Notes: generated by a model from the sequence alone, not told the origin. Positions 1 to 8,939 are shown, counted from the first letter of the stretch. The stretch: DNA of 64,000 nucleotides from Oleiagrimonas sp. C23AA (GCF_011759385.1 NZ_JAARLY010000008.1:62001-126000), one strand, 5' to 3'. A program made the numbers and translations.

Positions 1-293
1 TTCAAAAAGCCCAGCCAGCGGTTGACCTCGGCGCGGCCTTGCGGGCTGTCGTCGCCATTGAGGTGAGCCCCCGGGTGCAGCTCGGCGATGTAGTTGAGAA
101 TGGCGATATTCTCGGTCAGCACGAAATGGCCATCTTCCAGTACCGGGACCGAGCCGGCCGGGTTCTTGGCCAGGAATGCCGGTGACTTGAGCTGGTCGCG
201 CGGTACTTCTTCGGCCTCGTACGGGGCGCCGGTCCAGGCCAGGGCAATGTGATCGGCCAGCGAGCAGGCGCCGGGCAGGTAGTAGAGCTTCAT
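1..293 (-). CDS. Glutathione S-transferase, N-terminal part (runs off left edge)
   Basis: About 97 N-terminal residues are visible, starting at the ATG complementary to 291-293. The thioredoxin-like N-terminal domain of a beta-class GST is recognisable: the start MKLYYLPGACSL places Cys10 where bacterial beta-class enzymes have their catalytic cysteine. The NPAGSVPVLEDG stretch carries the cis-proline, and TENIAIL is the glutathione gamma-glutamyl contact region. The beginning of the helical C-terminal domain follows before the window edge. The likely role is cytosolic glutathione conjugation or reduction of electrophiles or peroxides; the substrate cannot be told. It lies downstream of, and on the same strand as, the TerC gene, with a 57-bp gap. 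Confidence 0.9.
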   Translation of the reverse strand, partial: MKLYYLPGACSLADHIALAWTGAPYEAEEVPRDQLKSPAFLAKNPAGSVPVLEDGHFVLTENIAILNYIAELHPGAHLNGDDSPQGRAEVNRWLGFL

Positions 294-350
294 GGAGATA
301 TCCAGGGCAGGAGGGAGACCTTGCATGCTCGCGCCCGGATGGTGTCGCGA

Positions 351-1034
351 TCAAGCCTGCTCGCGGCTTTGTTCACGTCGACGCCGGCTGATGTAGCCCA
401 GCCCGCAGACGGTGCCGACCAGCAGTACATCCAGAAGGTAGGGCGACCAGGGGTGATGGTCGAACCATGACTTGGTGAACTTCTCGTGCGAGATCATCCG
501 CGCCGAGGTCCAGGCGATCGCCGCCGCGCCGATGTAGACCAGCGCCGGATAGCGCTCCAGCAGCTTCAGGATCAGCTTGGCGCCCCAGACCACCAGCGGC
601 ACGCTGATCAGCAGACCTATCACCACCAGCCCCAGATGCCCGCGCGAGGCGCCGGCGATGGCCAGCACGTTGTCCAGACCCATCAGCGCATCGGCCACCA
701 CGATGGTACGCATGGCTGCCCAGAAACCGGCCGCCGGCTTGATGTCCGGATCATCCTCGGCGCTGGCCAGTAGTTTCCAGGCAATCGGCAGCAACACCAG
801 GCCGCCGACCAGCATCAGACCGGGAATCTTCAGCAGATAGACCACCGCGGCGGTCATCACGATACGCACGGCAATGGCGCCGAAGGTGCCCCAGAAAATG
901 GCCTGGGTCTGCAGGCGATGCGGCAGGCTGCGCGCGGCCAGGGCGATGACGATGGCGTTGTCGCCAGCCAGCACCAGATCGATCAGGATGATCGCGATCA
1001 GGCCGGAGAAGAAGTGCTCGGGAAGCAGATCCAT
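351..1034 (-). CDS. TerC-family integral membrane protein (probable Mn2+ exporter/metal homeostasis)
   Basis: A 227-residue, strongly hydrophobic protein with about seven membrane segments. The early LIDLVLAGDNAIVIALAAR and later DALMGLDNVLAIAGA stretches are the two acidic Asp-Asn motifs typical of the TerC/YkoY/Alx superfamily. I start it at MDLLPEHF (ATG complementary to 1032-1034) rather than 12 codons upstream, because relatives begin at this hydrophobic stretch. Known relatives such as E. coli Alx and B. subtilis YkoY act in manganese efflux or the metalation of exported proteins. The Mn2+-type riboswitch directly upstream supports that role here. The C-terminus is short, basic and probably cytoplasmic. 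Confidence 0.9.
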   Translation of the reverse strand: MDLLPEHFFSGLIAIILIDLVLAGDNAIVIALAARSLPHRLQTQAIFWGTFGAIAVRIVMTAAVVYLLKIPGLMLVGGLVLLPIAWKLLASAEDDPDIKPAAGFWAAMRTIVVADALMGLDNVLAIAGASRGHLGLVVIGLLISVPLVVWGAKLILKLLERYPALVYIGAAAIAWTSARMISHEKFTKSWFDHHPWSPYLLDVLLVGTVCGLGYISRRRREQSREQA

Positions 1035-1104
1035 AACGTATCCGTATCGTAGCGCGCATGCCTTTGGCAAACGTCCACGCGCGCGCTGACCGCCGTGGCC
1101 GTTC

Positions 1105-1206
1105 GCAAAGGTCTCGCTCGCCGCCGATGGTGCGGCTGCCGCGGCCGGGGTCTGCCGACCCGTGATGACGACCGTGGCACGTCAGGAGCTACTCCCCCTT
1201 GGGAAT
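1105..1206 (-). promoter_or_regulatory. yybP-ykoY (Mn2+-sensing) riboswitch upstream of the TerC gene
   Basis: Read on the minus strand, the leader contains the hallmark elements of the yybP-ykoY aptamer in the right order. These are a 5' AAGGGGGAGTAGC block (about 1190-1202), an internal GGTCGTCATCACGG segment, and a 3' GAGACCTTTG block (about 1106-1115) that closes the three-way junction. It ends about 70 nt before the TerC start. In known members Mn2+ bridges the two conserved loops and switches on expression of the downstream exporter. Confidence 0.88.
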
Positions 1207-1381
1207 GGGGCCATTGTCGCATGGCCGTTTGCCGGCGCAAGCGCCGCGTGAGATGCATGTTCATGGTGCATGCCACCCATGCCGTAATGGCAGGCTTCTG
1301 GCACAATGGCCGGCCTCGCGGTCGCCGCAGGCGCCGCCCTGTCTGTCCTTTTTTATCTCCACCGATTCACGGGAATTCATC

Positions 1382-2833
1382 ATGGGTAGCTACGACATCC
1401 GTTCCGCCAAGCGTCCCGATCCGGACCAGCCGCTGGTCGACATTGCCGATTACGTGGTCGACGCCAGCATCGACTCGACCGAGGCCTACAACACCGCGCG
1501 CTACATGCTGATGGATTCGCTGGGCTGCGCCATGCTGGCGATGAAATTCCCCGAGTGCGTCAAGCACCTGGGCCCGATGGTGCCCGGCGCGGACATGCGC
1601 GGCGGCGTGCGCGTGCCCGGAACCAGCCACGAGCTCGATCCGGCGCAGGCAGCCTTTGCCATCGGCACGCAGGTGCGCTGGCTGGACTTCAACGACACCT
1701 GGCTGGCGGCCGAGTGGGGTCATCCTTCGGACAACCTGGGCGCCATCCTGTCGGTGGCCGATTACCTGTCGCGCCGTGCCGAGCGCGAGGGCGGCCAGCC
1801 GCTGACCGTGCGCGATGTGCTCACCGCGGCCATCAAGGCGCACGAGATCCAGGGCGGCTACGCGCTCAAGAACAGCTTCAACCGTGTCGGCCAGGACCAC
1901 GTCATCCTGGTGCGTCTGGCCTCCACCGCGGTGACCACGCAGATGCTCGGCGGCGGCAAGGACGAGATCATTACCGCCGTCTCGCACAGCTGGATCGACA
2001 ACGGCGCGCTGCGCACCTACCGCCACGCGCCCAACACCGGCCCGCGCAAGAGCTGGGCCGCCGGCGACGCCTGTCGCCGTGCCGTCACTCATGCCATCAA
2101 TGCCGTCTACAAGGGCGTGGTCGGCTACCCGTCGGCGCTGAGCGCCAAGACCTGGGGCTTCTACGATGTCGCCTTTGGCGGCAAGCCGTTCGAGTTCGAG
2201 CGCCCGTTTGGCAGCTACGTGATGGAGAACGTGCTGTTCAAGATCAGCTTCCCGGCCGAGTTCCATGCCCAGACCGCGGTCGAATGCGCCATGAAACTGC
2301 ACGATGAGGTCGCCGGTCGTGTCGATGAGATCGAGAAGATCGTCATCGAGACCCAGGAAGCAGGCTGCCGCATCATCGACAAGACCGGCCCGCTGTCCAA
2401 CTACGCCGACCGCGATCACTGCATCCAGTACATGGTCGCCGTGCCGCTGATCTTCGGCCGCCTGACCGCCGCCGACTACAACGACGATGTCGCCGCCGAT
2501 CCGCGCATCGACGCGCTGCGCGATCGCATGGAAGTGAAGGAAAATCCGCAGTTTACAAAGGATTATTTCGACGCCGACAAGCGTTATATCGGTAATGCGG
2601 TGCAGGTTTTCTTCAAGGATGGTTCCAGCACCGAACGCGTGGCCATCGATTACCCGATCGGCCACCGCAAGCGTCGCGACGAAGGTATTCCCGTGCTGCT
2701 CGAAAAGTTCGAGCATGCGCTGCGCGGCCACCTGCCGGCCCATCGCGTGGCACGCATTCTCGACGCGTGCAGGGATTCGGCCACGCTCGATGCCATGCCG
2801 GTGCATCGCTTCATGGAGCTGTTCGCGGCCTGA
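1382..2833 (+). CDS. prpD: 2-methylcitrate dehydratase PrpD
   Basis: A 483-residue protein, the standard length of PrpD. It belongs to the MmgE/PrpD family and dehydrates 2-methylcitrate to 2-methyl-cis-aconitate in propionate degradation (methylcitrate cycle). Family signatures include LDSLGCAMLA near residue 40, the WLDFNDTWLAAEWGHPSDNLG segment and the KSWAAGDAC region. The start at 1382 is chosen because the upstream in-frame extension is low-complexity and unlike the family, while MGSYDIR matches PrpD starts. No prpB, prpC, acnD or prpF is in the window, so it stands apart from the usual prp operon here. Confidence 0.95.
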   Translation: MGSYDIRSAKRPDPDQPLVDIADYVVDASIDSTEAYNTARYMLMDSLGCAMLAMKFPECVKHLGPMVPGADMRGGVRVPGTSHELDPAQAAFAIGTQVRWLDFNDTWLAAEWGHPSDNLGAILSVADYLSRRAEREGGQPLTVRDVLTAAIKAHEIQGGYALKNSFNRVGQDHVILVRLASTAVTTQMLGGGKDEIITAVSHSWIDNGALRTYRHAPNTGPRKSWAAGDACRRAVTHAINAVYKGVVGYPSALSAKTWGFYDVAFGGKPFEFERPFGSYVMENVLFKISFPAEFHAQTAVECAMKLHDEVAGRVDEIEKIVIETQEAGCRIIDKTGPLSNYADRDHCIQYMVAVPLIFGRLTAADYNDDVAADPRIDALRDRMEVKENPQFTKDYFDADKRYIGNAVQVFFKDGSSTERVAIDYPIGHRKRRDEGIPVLLEKFEHALRGHLPAHRVARILDACRDSATLDAMPVHRFMELFAA

Positions 2834-2850
2834 ACGAGGCCGTGACTGCT

Positions 2851-2875
2851 AGATGAACGGAATTCACGTTCGTCT
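2851..2875 (+). terminator. Possible transcription-terminating hairpin after prpD
   Basis: A 9-bp stem (AGATGAACG / CGTTCGTCT, one G-T pair) lies 18 nt after the prpD stop. The T-rich run (TTTGTTTTTT) comes only about 10 nt later, so it is not a textbook intrinsic terminator. Confidence 0.35.
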
Positions 2876-3036
2876 GGTGGAATGTTTGTTTTTTGCTAAA
2901 CTTTCCCTGCCCGTGTTCAGGGGTAAATGTACAAGTCACCAAAAAAAATAATGACCTGTACATCCAGCTAGAGACATATCAAGTATGTCCGTCTGGGGTG
3001 GAACGGACGCGGAAAGTTATTGCAGAGGAGACTCCG

Positions 3037-4227
3037 ATGAAACGTAAGGGCTTGTGTTTGCTGATTGCCCTGGCTCTGGGCGGCGTGGGTGCCGTTCACG
3101 CGCAGGATTCGATGGGTACCACCCCGTCGACCGATAGCGCCTCGATGAGCCAGACCAACTACGATGGCCGTTGGTACATCGCGCCGACGATCGGCGGTTA
3201 CTACAACGATACCGATCGCAATACCAACAGCCGTCAGATCTATTACGGTCTGGGCTTCGGCAAGTTCGTCTCGCCGAACGCGTCGGTGGATCTGTTCATC
3301 GATCGCACGTCGCGTGATTCCGATGGTCCCGGCAAGTGGGCCAACAACAACTATGGCGTGGCCGCCCGTTTCTACGGTGGCGATGACTGGAACGCCTGGC
3401 GTCCGTACGCCCTGGTCGGCGTGATGGGCAGCTACCACAGCAACGCCATGGACCACGGCTGGTCGCCGGCCGCCGAACTGGGTGCCGGTCTGTCCAAGAC
3501 CATCACCAAGAGCTCGGACTTCCGCGTCGAAGCCGGCTACCGTTACGACTGGGACGACAAGAGCCAGCCGTCGCAGGATGGTTACGGTGACTGGTTCCTG
3601 GGCCTGAGCATCGTCTCGCGCTTCGGCGAGCCGCCGGCTCCGCCGGCCCCGCCGGCCGCCCCGCCGCCGCCGCCGCAGCCGACCTGCGACCAGCTCGATT
3701 CGGACCACGACAACGTCAACAACTGTGACGACAAGTGCCCGGATACGCCGGCCGGCACCATCGTGGGCCCGGATGGCTGCCCGCAGAAGGTGGTTATCGA
3801 CCTGCGTGGTGTGAACTTCAAGTTCGACCGTCCGAAGAAGGGTGAGACCGACATCGCCCCGACCCTGCAGGAGCCGACCTCCGAGTCGATGTCCGTGTTG
3901 GATCAGGCTGTCGATACCCTGCAGCGTTATCCGCAGGTGCATGTGACCGTCGCCGGTTACACCGACTCGATCGGTACGGCCAAGTACAACCAGGGCCTGT
4001 CCGAGCGTCGTGCGAAGATTGTGTACAGCTACCTGACCTCGCACGGTATCGACGCCAGCCGCCTGGATGGCCCGATCGGTCACGGTGAGAACGACCCGAT
4101 CGCCACCAATTCCACCAAGGAAGGCCGTGCGCAGAACCGTCGCACCGAGCTGCAGGTGGAAGAGACCGATACGGTCAAGAGCGGTAACTCCGATCAGGGT
4201 ATGGACAACTCCGACTCGGGCATGTAA
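3037..4227 (+). CDS. OmpA-family outer membrane protein with TSP3 linker
   Basis: A 396-residue envelope protein. Residues 1-22 form a signal peptide (basic start, hydrophobic core, AHA|Q cleavage region). Residues about 40-200 form an eight-stranded beta-barrel with alternating aromatic and glycine residues. A proline-rich hinge follows, then an Asp-rich thrombospondin-type-3 calcium-binding stretch (DSDHDNVNNCDD) with paired cysteines. Residues about 250-375 form the OmpA peptidoglycan-binding domain, with the characteristic GYTDS and NQGLSERRA motifs. The tail is acidic and Gly/Ser-rich. The ATG at 3037 follows a good ribosome-binding site (GAGGAG, 3025-3030); the longer in-frame reading lacks a signal peptide. 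It tethers the outer membrane to the cell wall and may be a porin or adhesin. Confidence 0.92.
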   Translation: MKRKGLCLLIALALGGVGAVHAQDSMGTTPSTDSASMSQTNYDGRWYIAPTIGGYYNDTDRNTNSRQIYYGLGFGKFVSPNASVDLFIDRTSRDSDGPGKWANNNYGVAARFYGGDDWNAWRPYALVGVMGSYHSNAMDHGWSPAAELGAGLSKTITKSSDFRVEAGYRYDWDDKSQPSQDGYGDWFLGLSIVSRFGEPPAPPAPPAAPPPPPQPTCDQLDSDHDNVNNCDDKCPDTPAGTIVGPDGCPQKVVIDLRGVNFKFDRPKKGETDIAPTLQEPTSESMSVLDQAVDTLQRYPQVHVTVAGYTDSIGTAKYNQGLSERRAKIVYSYLTSHGIDASRLDGPIGHGENDPIATNSTKEGRAQNRRTELQVEETDTVKSGNSDQGMDNSDSGM

Positions 4228-4262
4228 TCGCCTGTTTCATGAGTTGACCTTGAAAGGTCTTG

Positions 4263-4290
4263 AAAAAGCCCGGCGCAAGCCGGGCTTTTT
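4263..4290 (+). terminator. Rho-independent terminator of the OmpA-family gene
   Basis: A perfect 12-bp stem including the A/T tails (AAAAAGCCCGGC / GCCGGGCTTTTT) with a GCAA tetraloop lies 35 nt after the stop codon. Confidence 0.92.
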
Positions 4291-4400
4291 CTTTGCCTTG
4301 ATCAAATATTGTGTTCGTCAAATATTTAACGGCACCATGGGAAAAATATATTTTTGATCGTGCGCAAAAAATCGCCACGACAGCAAGGTGCATCGTCCCG

Positions 4401-4431
4401 AAAATAAAAAGCCGGGCATTTGCCCGGCTTT
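4401..4431 (-). terminator. Rho-independent terminator of the lipid operon (minus strand)
   Basis: A GC stem (AAAGCCGGGCA / TGCCCGGCTTT) with a T-rich tract on the minus strand (complement of 4401-4410). It sits 25 nt beyond the stop of the last gene of the minus-strand operon. The AT-rich stretch 4300-4380 between the two convergent terminators contains no gene. Confidence 0.85.
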
Positions 4432-4455
4432 ATCTGTCTGGTTTTCAAAGAGGTT

Positions 4456-5538
4456 TCAGTGGCGTCGGAACAGGTAGTGCCCAACCAGCCACTCGTTGCC
4501 ATGATCGAAACCGAACAGCTCCGCGCAGCTCATCCAGAAAATGCGCCAGCGCTGGTTCCAAAGCCGCGCCCCCTGGTCGCCGTAGGCGTCACGCAGTACC
4601 GACATCACCTGCGGACGGCGGGTATCCTGATTTGCCAGCCAGGCGTTGGCTGTGCGCGCGTAATGCGTGCCGGACAGGCGCCACTGTTGTTCAAGCAGCA
4701 GGTCACGCTGGAAATGCGCCAGCGTATCGGCGGCGGGCATCAGTCCGCCGGTGAAAAAGAAGCGACCCATCCAGTTGTCATCGCCCTGCGTCTCAAACGG
4801 ATACATCAGCTCGCGATGACAGAAGATGTGCACGAACAACCGGCCGTCAGGGCGCAGCCACTGAGCGATGTTGCCCAGTAGCGTCTGGTAGTTGCGCATG
4901 TGTTCGAACATTTCGATGGAGATGGCGCGGTCGAACTGCTCGGGCTCCAGCTGCAGGCGATTCACGTCCTGCGTGATCACGCTGACGTTGCCAAGGCCAC
5001 GCTCGGCGCAGCGCGCCTGGATATGCTTGCGTTGCAGAGACGAGTTGGACACCGCGGTGATGCGCGAGTTGGGGTAGCGTTCGGCCATCCAGAGAGTCAG
5101 CGAACCCCAGCCGCAGCCCAGCTCGAGAATGTCCTGGCCATCGGCCAGCCCGGCGCGTTTCTCATACAGCGCCAGCATGGCGTCTTCGGCCTGCTCCAGG
5201 GTTTCGTCACCACGTTCGAAGTACGCCGAGGAGTATTTCAGGCGCTCGCCCAGGCACAGCTCGAAGAACGCCGGTGGCAACTCATAGTGCTGCGCGTTGG
5301 CGGCATCGGTATGCAGCGCCAGTGGGCTTTCGCGCAACTCGGCCAGCAGGGCGCGGAAGCGCTCCCATACTGCCTCGGTGCCGCCCTCACGTTCCTCGCG
5401 CAGGCGCTGCGCGCACAGACGGCGGATGCCGTGACGCAGCAGACGATCGGGAATCAGGCCGCGTTCGGCCAGGCCGATCAGGCCCGGCTCGGGTTCAGTG
5501 CCCGGCATGTGGCCGGCAAAAGTGGCGGTCTCACTCAT
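4456..5538 (-). CDS. Cyclopropane-fatty-acyl-phospholipid synthase-like methyltransferase (second copy of the operon)
   Basis: A 360-residue SAM-dependent methyltransferase of the CFA synthase family. The SAM-binding motif ILELGCGWGSL is central, preceded by a region with two EL..PFFELCLG-like stretches. Later comes the IEMFEHMRN segment, where CFA enzymes place the acidic residue that binds bicarbonate. It is shorter at the N-terminus than true Cfa and resembles the group often paired with DUF1295 proteins. The start at 5538 (MSETATF) overlaps the DUF1295 stop by 8 bp, which points to translational coupling. It is last in the seven-gene operon. It likely methylates the double bond of membrane phospholipid acyl chains; whether the product is cyclopropane or a methyl branch cannot be told. 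Confidence 0.88.
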   Translation of the reverse strand: MSETATFAGHMPGTEPEPGLIGLAERGLIPDRLLRHGIRRLCAQRLREEREGGTEAVWERFRALLAELRESPLALHTDAANAQHYELPPAFFELCLGERLKYSSAYFERGDETLEQAEDAMLALYEKRAGLADGQDILELGCGWGSLTLWMAERYPNSRITAVSNSSLQRKHIQARCAERGLGNVSVITQDVNRLQLEPEQFDRAISIEMFEHMRNYQTLLGNIAQWLRPDGRLFVHIFCHRELMYPFETQGDDNWMGRFFFTGGLMPAADTLAHFQRDLLLEQQWRLSGTHYARTANAWLANQDTRRPQVMSVLRDAYGDQGARLWNQRWRIFWMSCAELFGFDHGNEWLVGHYLFRRH

Positions 5539-6334
5539 GGCGTGATCCTCGTTTGGGAATCCAGGGAATGAAGGCGCTGGTGCTGCGTTGGTAGGCGCGA
5601 TAGTCCTCGCCACGGCTGCGCAGCGATTGCGCCTCGGTAAAGGGAATGCCGGTGACCCGGTACAGGCTGACCAGCATCAGCAAGGGACCTACCCAGCTCA
5701 GCCAGGCAAAGGGCGCGCCGATGGCCAGCAGTGGGTAGGCGAACCAGTGCGTCCACTCGAAGAAATAGTTGGGATGGCGCGAGTAGCGCCACAGGCCACT
5801 GCGGCAGGTGCGGCCCTTGTTGGCCGGATCCTGGCGGTGCCGTGCCAGCTGGCGGTCGGCCAGGGCTTCGCCACCGACACTGATCAGCCACACCAGCACG
5901 CCCGCCACTTGTGCCCAGTGGGGGGCGCCGGGTGTGGCCCAGGAGGCGGCCAGAAAGGGCAGGGCAAACAACGCTGTAATCAAGGCCTGGGCCTGGAAGA
6001 AGGCAAAGAACTTGCCCTGATGGCCGTGCCAGTGCTGGCGCAGATACCGGTAGCGGCCATCTTCGTCCTCACCGAAGGCGCGCCGGGTCAGATGCAGGCC
6101 CAGTCGAAGGCCCCAAAGCGCTCCGAGTATGCCCACTAACGCACGGGTTACCGTGTCGCCCGGCGCCAGCCAGGCATACGCGCCGGCGCTGGCGGCCATG
6201 CCCAGCGACCACAGCGCATCGACGATGGTGGCGTTGCGTGTGTGCCGCTGCCACAACCAGCCGGCACTCATCACCAGCACCATGGCCAGCCAGAGGCCCA
6301 CCAGCAGCGGCCAGGGGAAAGACGCATCAACCAT
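5531..6334 (-). CDS. DUF1295 membrane protein (steroid 5-alpha-reductase-like fold)
   Basis: A 267-residue polytopic membrane protein. The C-terminal half shows the NADPH-binding signature of the isoprenylcysteine methyltransferase / 5-alpha-reductase superfamily: GLWRYSRHPNYFFEW around residue 190 and the terminal EDYRAYQRSTSAFIPW. The ATG at 6334 overlaps the DUF2878 stop by 8 bp. DUF1295 proteins commonly neighbour CFA-like methyltransferases; a reductase acting on a modified, unsaturated acyl chain is a plausible but unproven role. Confidence 0.86.
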   Translation of the reverse strand: MVDASFPWPLLVGLWLAMVLVMSAGWLWQRHTRNATIVDALWSLGMAASAGAYAWLAPGDTVTRALVGILGALWGLRLGLHLTRRAFGEDEDGRYRYLRQHWHGHQGKFFAFFQAQALITALFALPFLAASWATPGAPHWAQVAGVLVWLISVGGEALADRQLARHRQDPANKGRTCRSGLWRYSRHPNYFFEWTHWFAYPLLAIGAPFAWLSWVGPLLMLVSLYRVTGIPFTEAQSLRSRGEDYRAYQRSTSAFIPWIPKRGSRHE

Positions 6335-6881
6335 GCTCGGGCTCCGGCAATGTGTGGTGGTCACGCTCAAGTTTGCTGACCAGGCCGATCAAGGCGGGGA
6401 AGGCCAGCGCCCACAGCACGGCGATCAGCGCGCTCGCCGGCCAGCGTCCATCGGGGAACTGCACCGCGTGCCAGCCACCGGCCGCGCTGTTGTAGGCCAG
6501 CGGTGCCCCCACGGCACCCAGCAAGGCAGCCCACCAGGGGTGCCCGCGCAGAAAGCCGAAGGTGGGCCGGAGCGTCAGTGAAAACGCCAGCCAGATGGCG
6601 ATGATCCAGAGCGGAGCCAGGTGTGCGCTGGGTAGCGAGGCCGCGTAGTGCACCAGCCCACTGGCCGCCTGTATCGAGTCGATCAGCGCACCGGCCAAGG
6701 CGGCGACGGGCATCAGCAGCCACTCGGCGTGACCGGCCGGGCCGCGGACGAACTGCCATAGCGCGAACGCCAGCATCGCCAACCACGCCGGCCACCAGCG
6801 ACCGGCACCGGCTTGCCATACCGCCAGCACCCAGACGGCCTGGTAGCCGATGATCGACGGCCAGGGCGAGTGTCGATTCAT
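6327..6881 (-). CDS. DUF2878 membrane protein
   Basis: A 184-residue protein with five or six hydrophobic helices and no catalytic motif that I can recognise. Trp- and Ala-rich segments alternate with short loops, as in DUF2878 proteins, which are known mainly from CFA/DUF1365 operons. The start at 6881 (MNRHSPW) overlaps the stop of the upstream CFA-like gene in a TGA/ATG 4-bp junction. It may be a membrane subunit or chaperone for the lipid-modifying enzymes around it; that is inference from context only. Confidence 0.82.
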   Translation of the reverse strand: MNRHSPWPSIIGYQAVWVLAVWQAGAGRWWPAWLAMLAFALWQFVRGPAGHAEWLLMPVAALAGALIDSIQAASGLVHYAASLPSAHLAPLWIIAIWLAFSLTLRPTFGFLRGHPWWAALLGAVGAPLAYNSAAGGWHAVQFPDGRWPASALIAVLWALAFPALIGLVSKLERDHHTLPEPEHG

Positions 6882-8149
6882 GCGCCAAGCTCGGGGGTGA
6901 TCTGGGCGCGGCGGCATTGCGGACGTGTCAGCAGCAGGTGCGCGTCACCAATGGAGCGCTCGCGGAAGCCACCTTCGCAGTAGGCCAGATAGAACTCCCA
7001 CATGCGTATGAAGCGCTCGTCGTAACCCAGCTGACGCACACGCCCCAGTTGCGCCATGAAGCGTCGGCGCCAGTCGCGCAGGGTCAGCGCGTAGCTGGGA
7101 CCGATGTCCTCCAGATGGAACAGGCGCAGGTCCGAGCTGCGCGCAGCCGAGCCCAGCAATGCGCTGACGCACGGAATGAAGCTTCCCGGGAAGATGAAGC
7201 GCTTGATGTAGTCCACCGATTTGAGCGCCTGCGCGTAGCGGTGATCCTCGATGGTGATGGCCTGGATCAGCGCCATGCCATCGGGCTTCAGCAGGCGGCC
7301 GATGGTGGCGAAGTAGGTATCCATGTACTGGTGGCCGATGGCCTCGACCATCTCGATGGAGACCAGCTTGTCGTACTGGCCGGTAAGGTCGCGGTAGTCG
7401 TCCAGCAGCAGGGTGACGCGGTCAGCCACGCCGGCCTCTTCGACGCGCTGTCTGGCCAGTTCGTATTGCTCGCGCGAAATGGTGGTGGTGGTCACGCGGC
7501 AGCCGTAATGGCGCGCCGCGTGCACGGCGAAGCCGCCCCAGCCGGTGCCGATCTCGACCACGTGGTCCGCCGGCTTGAGGTCCAGCTTTTGGCAGATGCG
7601 CTCCAGCTTGTGCGCGGATGCCTCTTCCAGCGTGTCCGAGTCGCTGCGATAGATCGCCGAGGAATACATCATGTCCGGCGACAAAAACAGCGCGAACAGT
7701 TCATTGCCCAGGTCGTAGTGGGCGGCGATGTTGCGGCGGCTGCCGGCGCGTGTATTGCGGCGCAGCGCATGCCAGGCCTTCAGCAGACCGCCGCCCAAGC
7801 GGGCCAGGCCGCTGTCCATGGCATCGAGCAGGTCGCGGTTTTGCACCAGGATGCGGATCAGCGCGACCAGGTCATCGCAGCGCCACAGGCCGTCCATGTA
7901 GGCCTCGCCGGCACCGACGCTGCCATGGGCGGCCACCAGCCGGTAGAAGGCGGCATCGTCAATGTAGATGCTGGCGCTGAGTGCCGATTCCTCTTCGGCA
8001 TCCGCGCCGAGCACCCTCTCGCCCAGCGCATCGGTCAGGCTCAGCCGGCAACCGCGCAGGGCGGCCATTTGCGCAAGCAAGCGCTGGCGCAGCAGGCGAT
8101 CAAGGCGGCTGTAGCGGGCAGTGTGGGATGAAGTCACGGGCATATCCAT
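6878..8149 (-). CDS. Cyclopropane-fatty-acyl-phospholipid synthase-family methyltransferase (first copy)
   Basis: A 423-residue, full-length CFA-type enzyme. The N-terminal lipid-binding domain (residues about 1-130) is followed by NIAAHYDLGNELF and the MMYSSAIY segment, both diagnostic of the family. The SAM motif VVEIGTGWGGFAVHAA follows, then SIEMVEAIG with the bicarbonate-binding glutamate, and a C-terminal WEFYLAYCEGGFRERSIGD stretch. The DUF1365 gene ends 4 bp upstream and DUF2878 overlaps it by 4 bp. In Rhodobacter sphaeroides and Vibrio, homologous clusters with an FAD oxidoreductase and DUF1365 belong to a singlet-oxygen/sigma-E response and have been tied to methylated or furan fatty acids (recalled, not checked). 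Confidence 0.92.
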   Translation of the reverse strand: MDMPVTSSHTARYSRLDRLLRQRLLAQMAALRGCRLSLTDALGERVLGADAEEESALSASIYIDDAAFYRLVAAHGSVGAGEAYMDGLWRCDDLVALIRILVQNRDLLDAMDSGLARLGGGLLKAWHALRRNTRAGSRRNIAAHYDLGNELFALFLSPDMMYSSAIYRSDSDTLEEASAHKLERICQKLDLKPADHVVEIGTGWGGFAVHAARHYGCRVTTTTISREQYELARQRVEEAGVADRVTLLLDDYRDLTGQYDKLVSIEMVEAIGHQYMDTYFATIGRLLKPDGMALIQAITIEDHRYAQALKSVDYIKRFIFPGSFIPCVSALLGSAARSSDLRLFHLEDIGPSYALTLRDWRRRFMAQLGRVRQLGYDERFIRMWEFYLAYCEGGFRERSIGDAHLLLTRPQCRRAQITPELGA

Positions 8150-8153
8150 GGAA

Positions 8154-8939
8154 TCACTCCTTCAGGCGGCTGTTTGCCTGCTTGGCCGGGTGGTCGTGCA
8201 CCGGGCTGCGTTTCAGGAACAGGCGCAGCGCCTCGAAATGGATGGCGGCCACCACTTTCATGGTCATGGCCGGATAGCGGGTCAGCACGCGTGCCAGCCC
8301 CGCGCCATCGAGCGCGCGCCGCTCAAGGCTCAGGGTGGCGTCAAAGTCGCGGTGTTCGTGATCGAACACGTTCATGTGCACATGCAGCGATTGGCCGGGC
8401 GGTGTGAAGCGCCAGTCGTAGCGGCGCTGCATGGGCATGAACGGCGAGACGTGAAAGCGCTTGTCGAAACCAAAGTGCAGGGCGCGGCCATGGCGCGTGG
8501 CGGCGCTGGCCGGCAGCACGTAGGCGTGGCGCTCCTTCCATGGCGTATTGGTGATTTCGGTGACGATGGTGTCCAGCTGCGTGTCGGCCTCATCGAACAC
8601 GTAGTAGAACGTGACCGGGTTGAAGCAGTGGCCGAAATAGCGAAGGTGCGTGAGCATGCGCACCGGGCCGCGCGGGTGCTGGCCGGTGACCTCAGCTACA
8701 CGGTCGCGTACCACCTGGTCCAGCGGCGCGTCGTGCGGCGCCATATAGTCGCGGCGCCGGAACTCGGCCAAGTTGGGACGGTTCACCGACCACAGCCAGC
8801 GATGCTCAAAGACTCGGTCCAGCTCGGACAGATCCAGATACAGCATTGCCATGCGGTAGTCGAAGGCATGCTCGCGCGGGACAAAGCGGCGGTGCCGCAC
8901 GTGGCCCTCGTAAATGGCGCTGGCAAGCGGCGCGCTCAT
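8154..8939 (-). CDS. DUF1365 family protein
   Basis: A 261-residue soluble protein. It begins MSAPLASAIYEGHVRHRRF and carries the family hallmarks HLRYFGHCFNPVTFYY around residue 100, EITNTPWKERHAYVL around 125, and a late HVSPFMPM segment. DUF1365 proteins almost always sit beside the COG2907 FAD oxidoreductase and a CFA-like methyltransferase, as here. No biochemical role is firmly established that I know of. The start codon shares 4 bp with the stop of the upstream FAD gene. Confidence 0.9.
   Translation of the reverse strand: MSAPLASAIYEGHVRHRRFVPREHAFDYRMAMLYLDLSELDRVFEHRWLWSVNRPNLAEFRRRDYMAPHDAPLDQVVRDRVAEVTGQHPRGPVRMLTHLRYFGHCFNPVTFYYVFDEADTQLDTIVTEITNTPWKERHAYVLPASAATRHGRALHFGFDKRFHVSPFMPMQRRYDWRFTPPGQSLHVHMNVFDHEHRDFDATLSLERRALDGAGLARVLTRYPAMTMKVVAAIHFEALRLFLKRSPVHDHPAKQANSRLKE

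Noticed and set aside
1199-1381. Longer PrpD N-terminus
   Set aside because: The extension overlaps the Mn2+ riboswitch edge and is unlike any PrpD; ATG 1382 matches the family.
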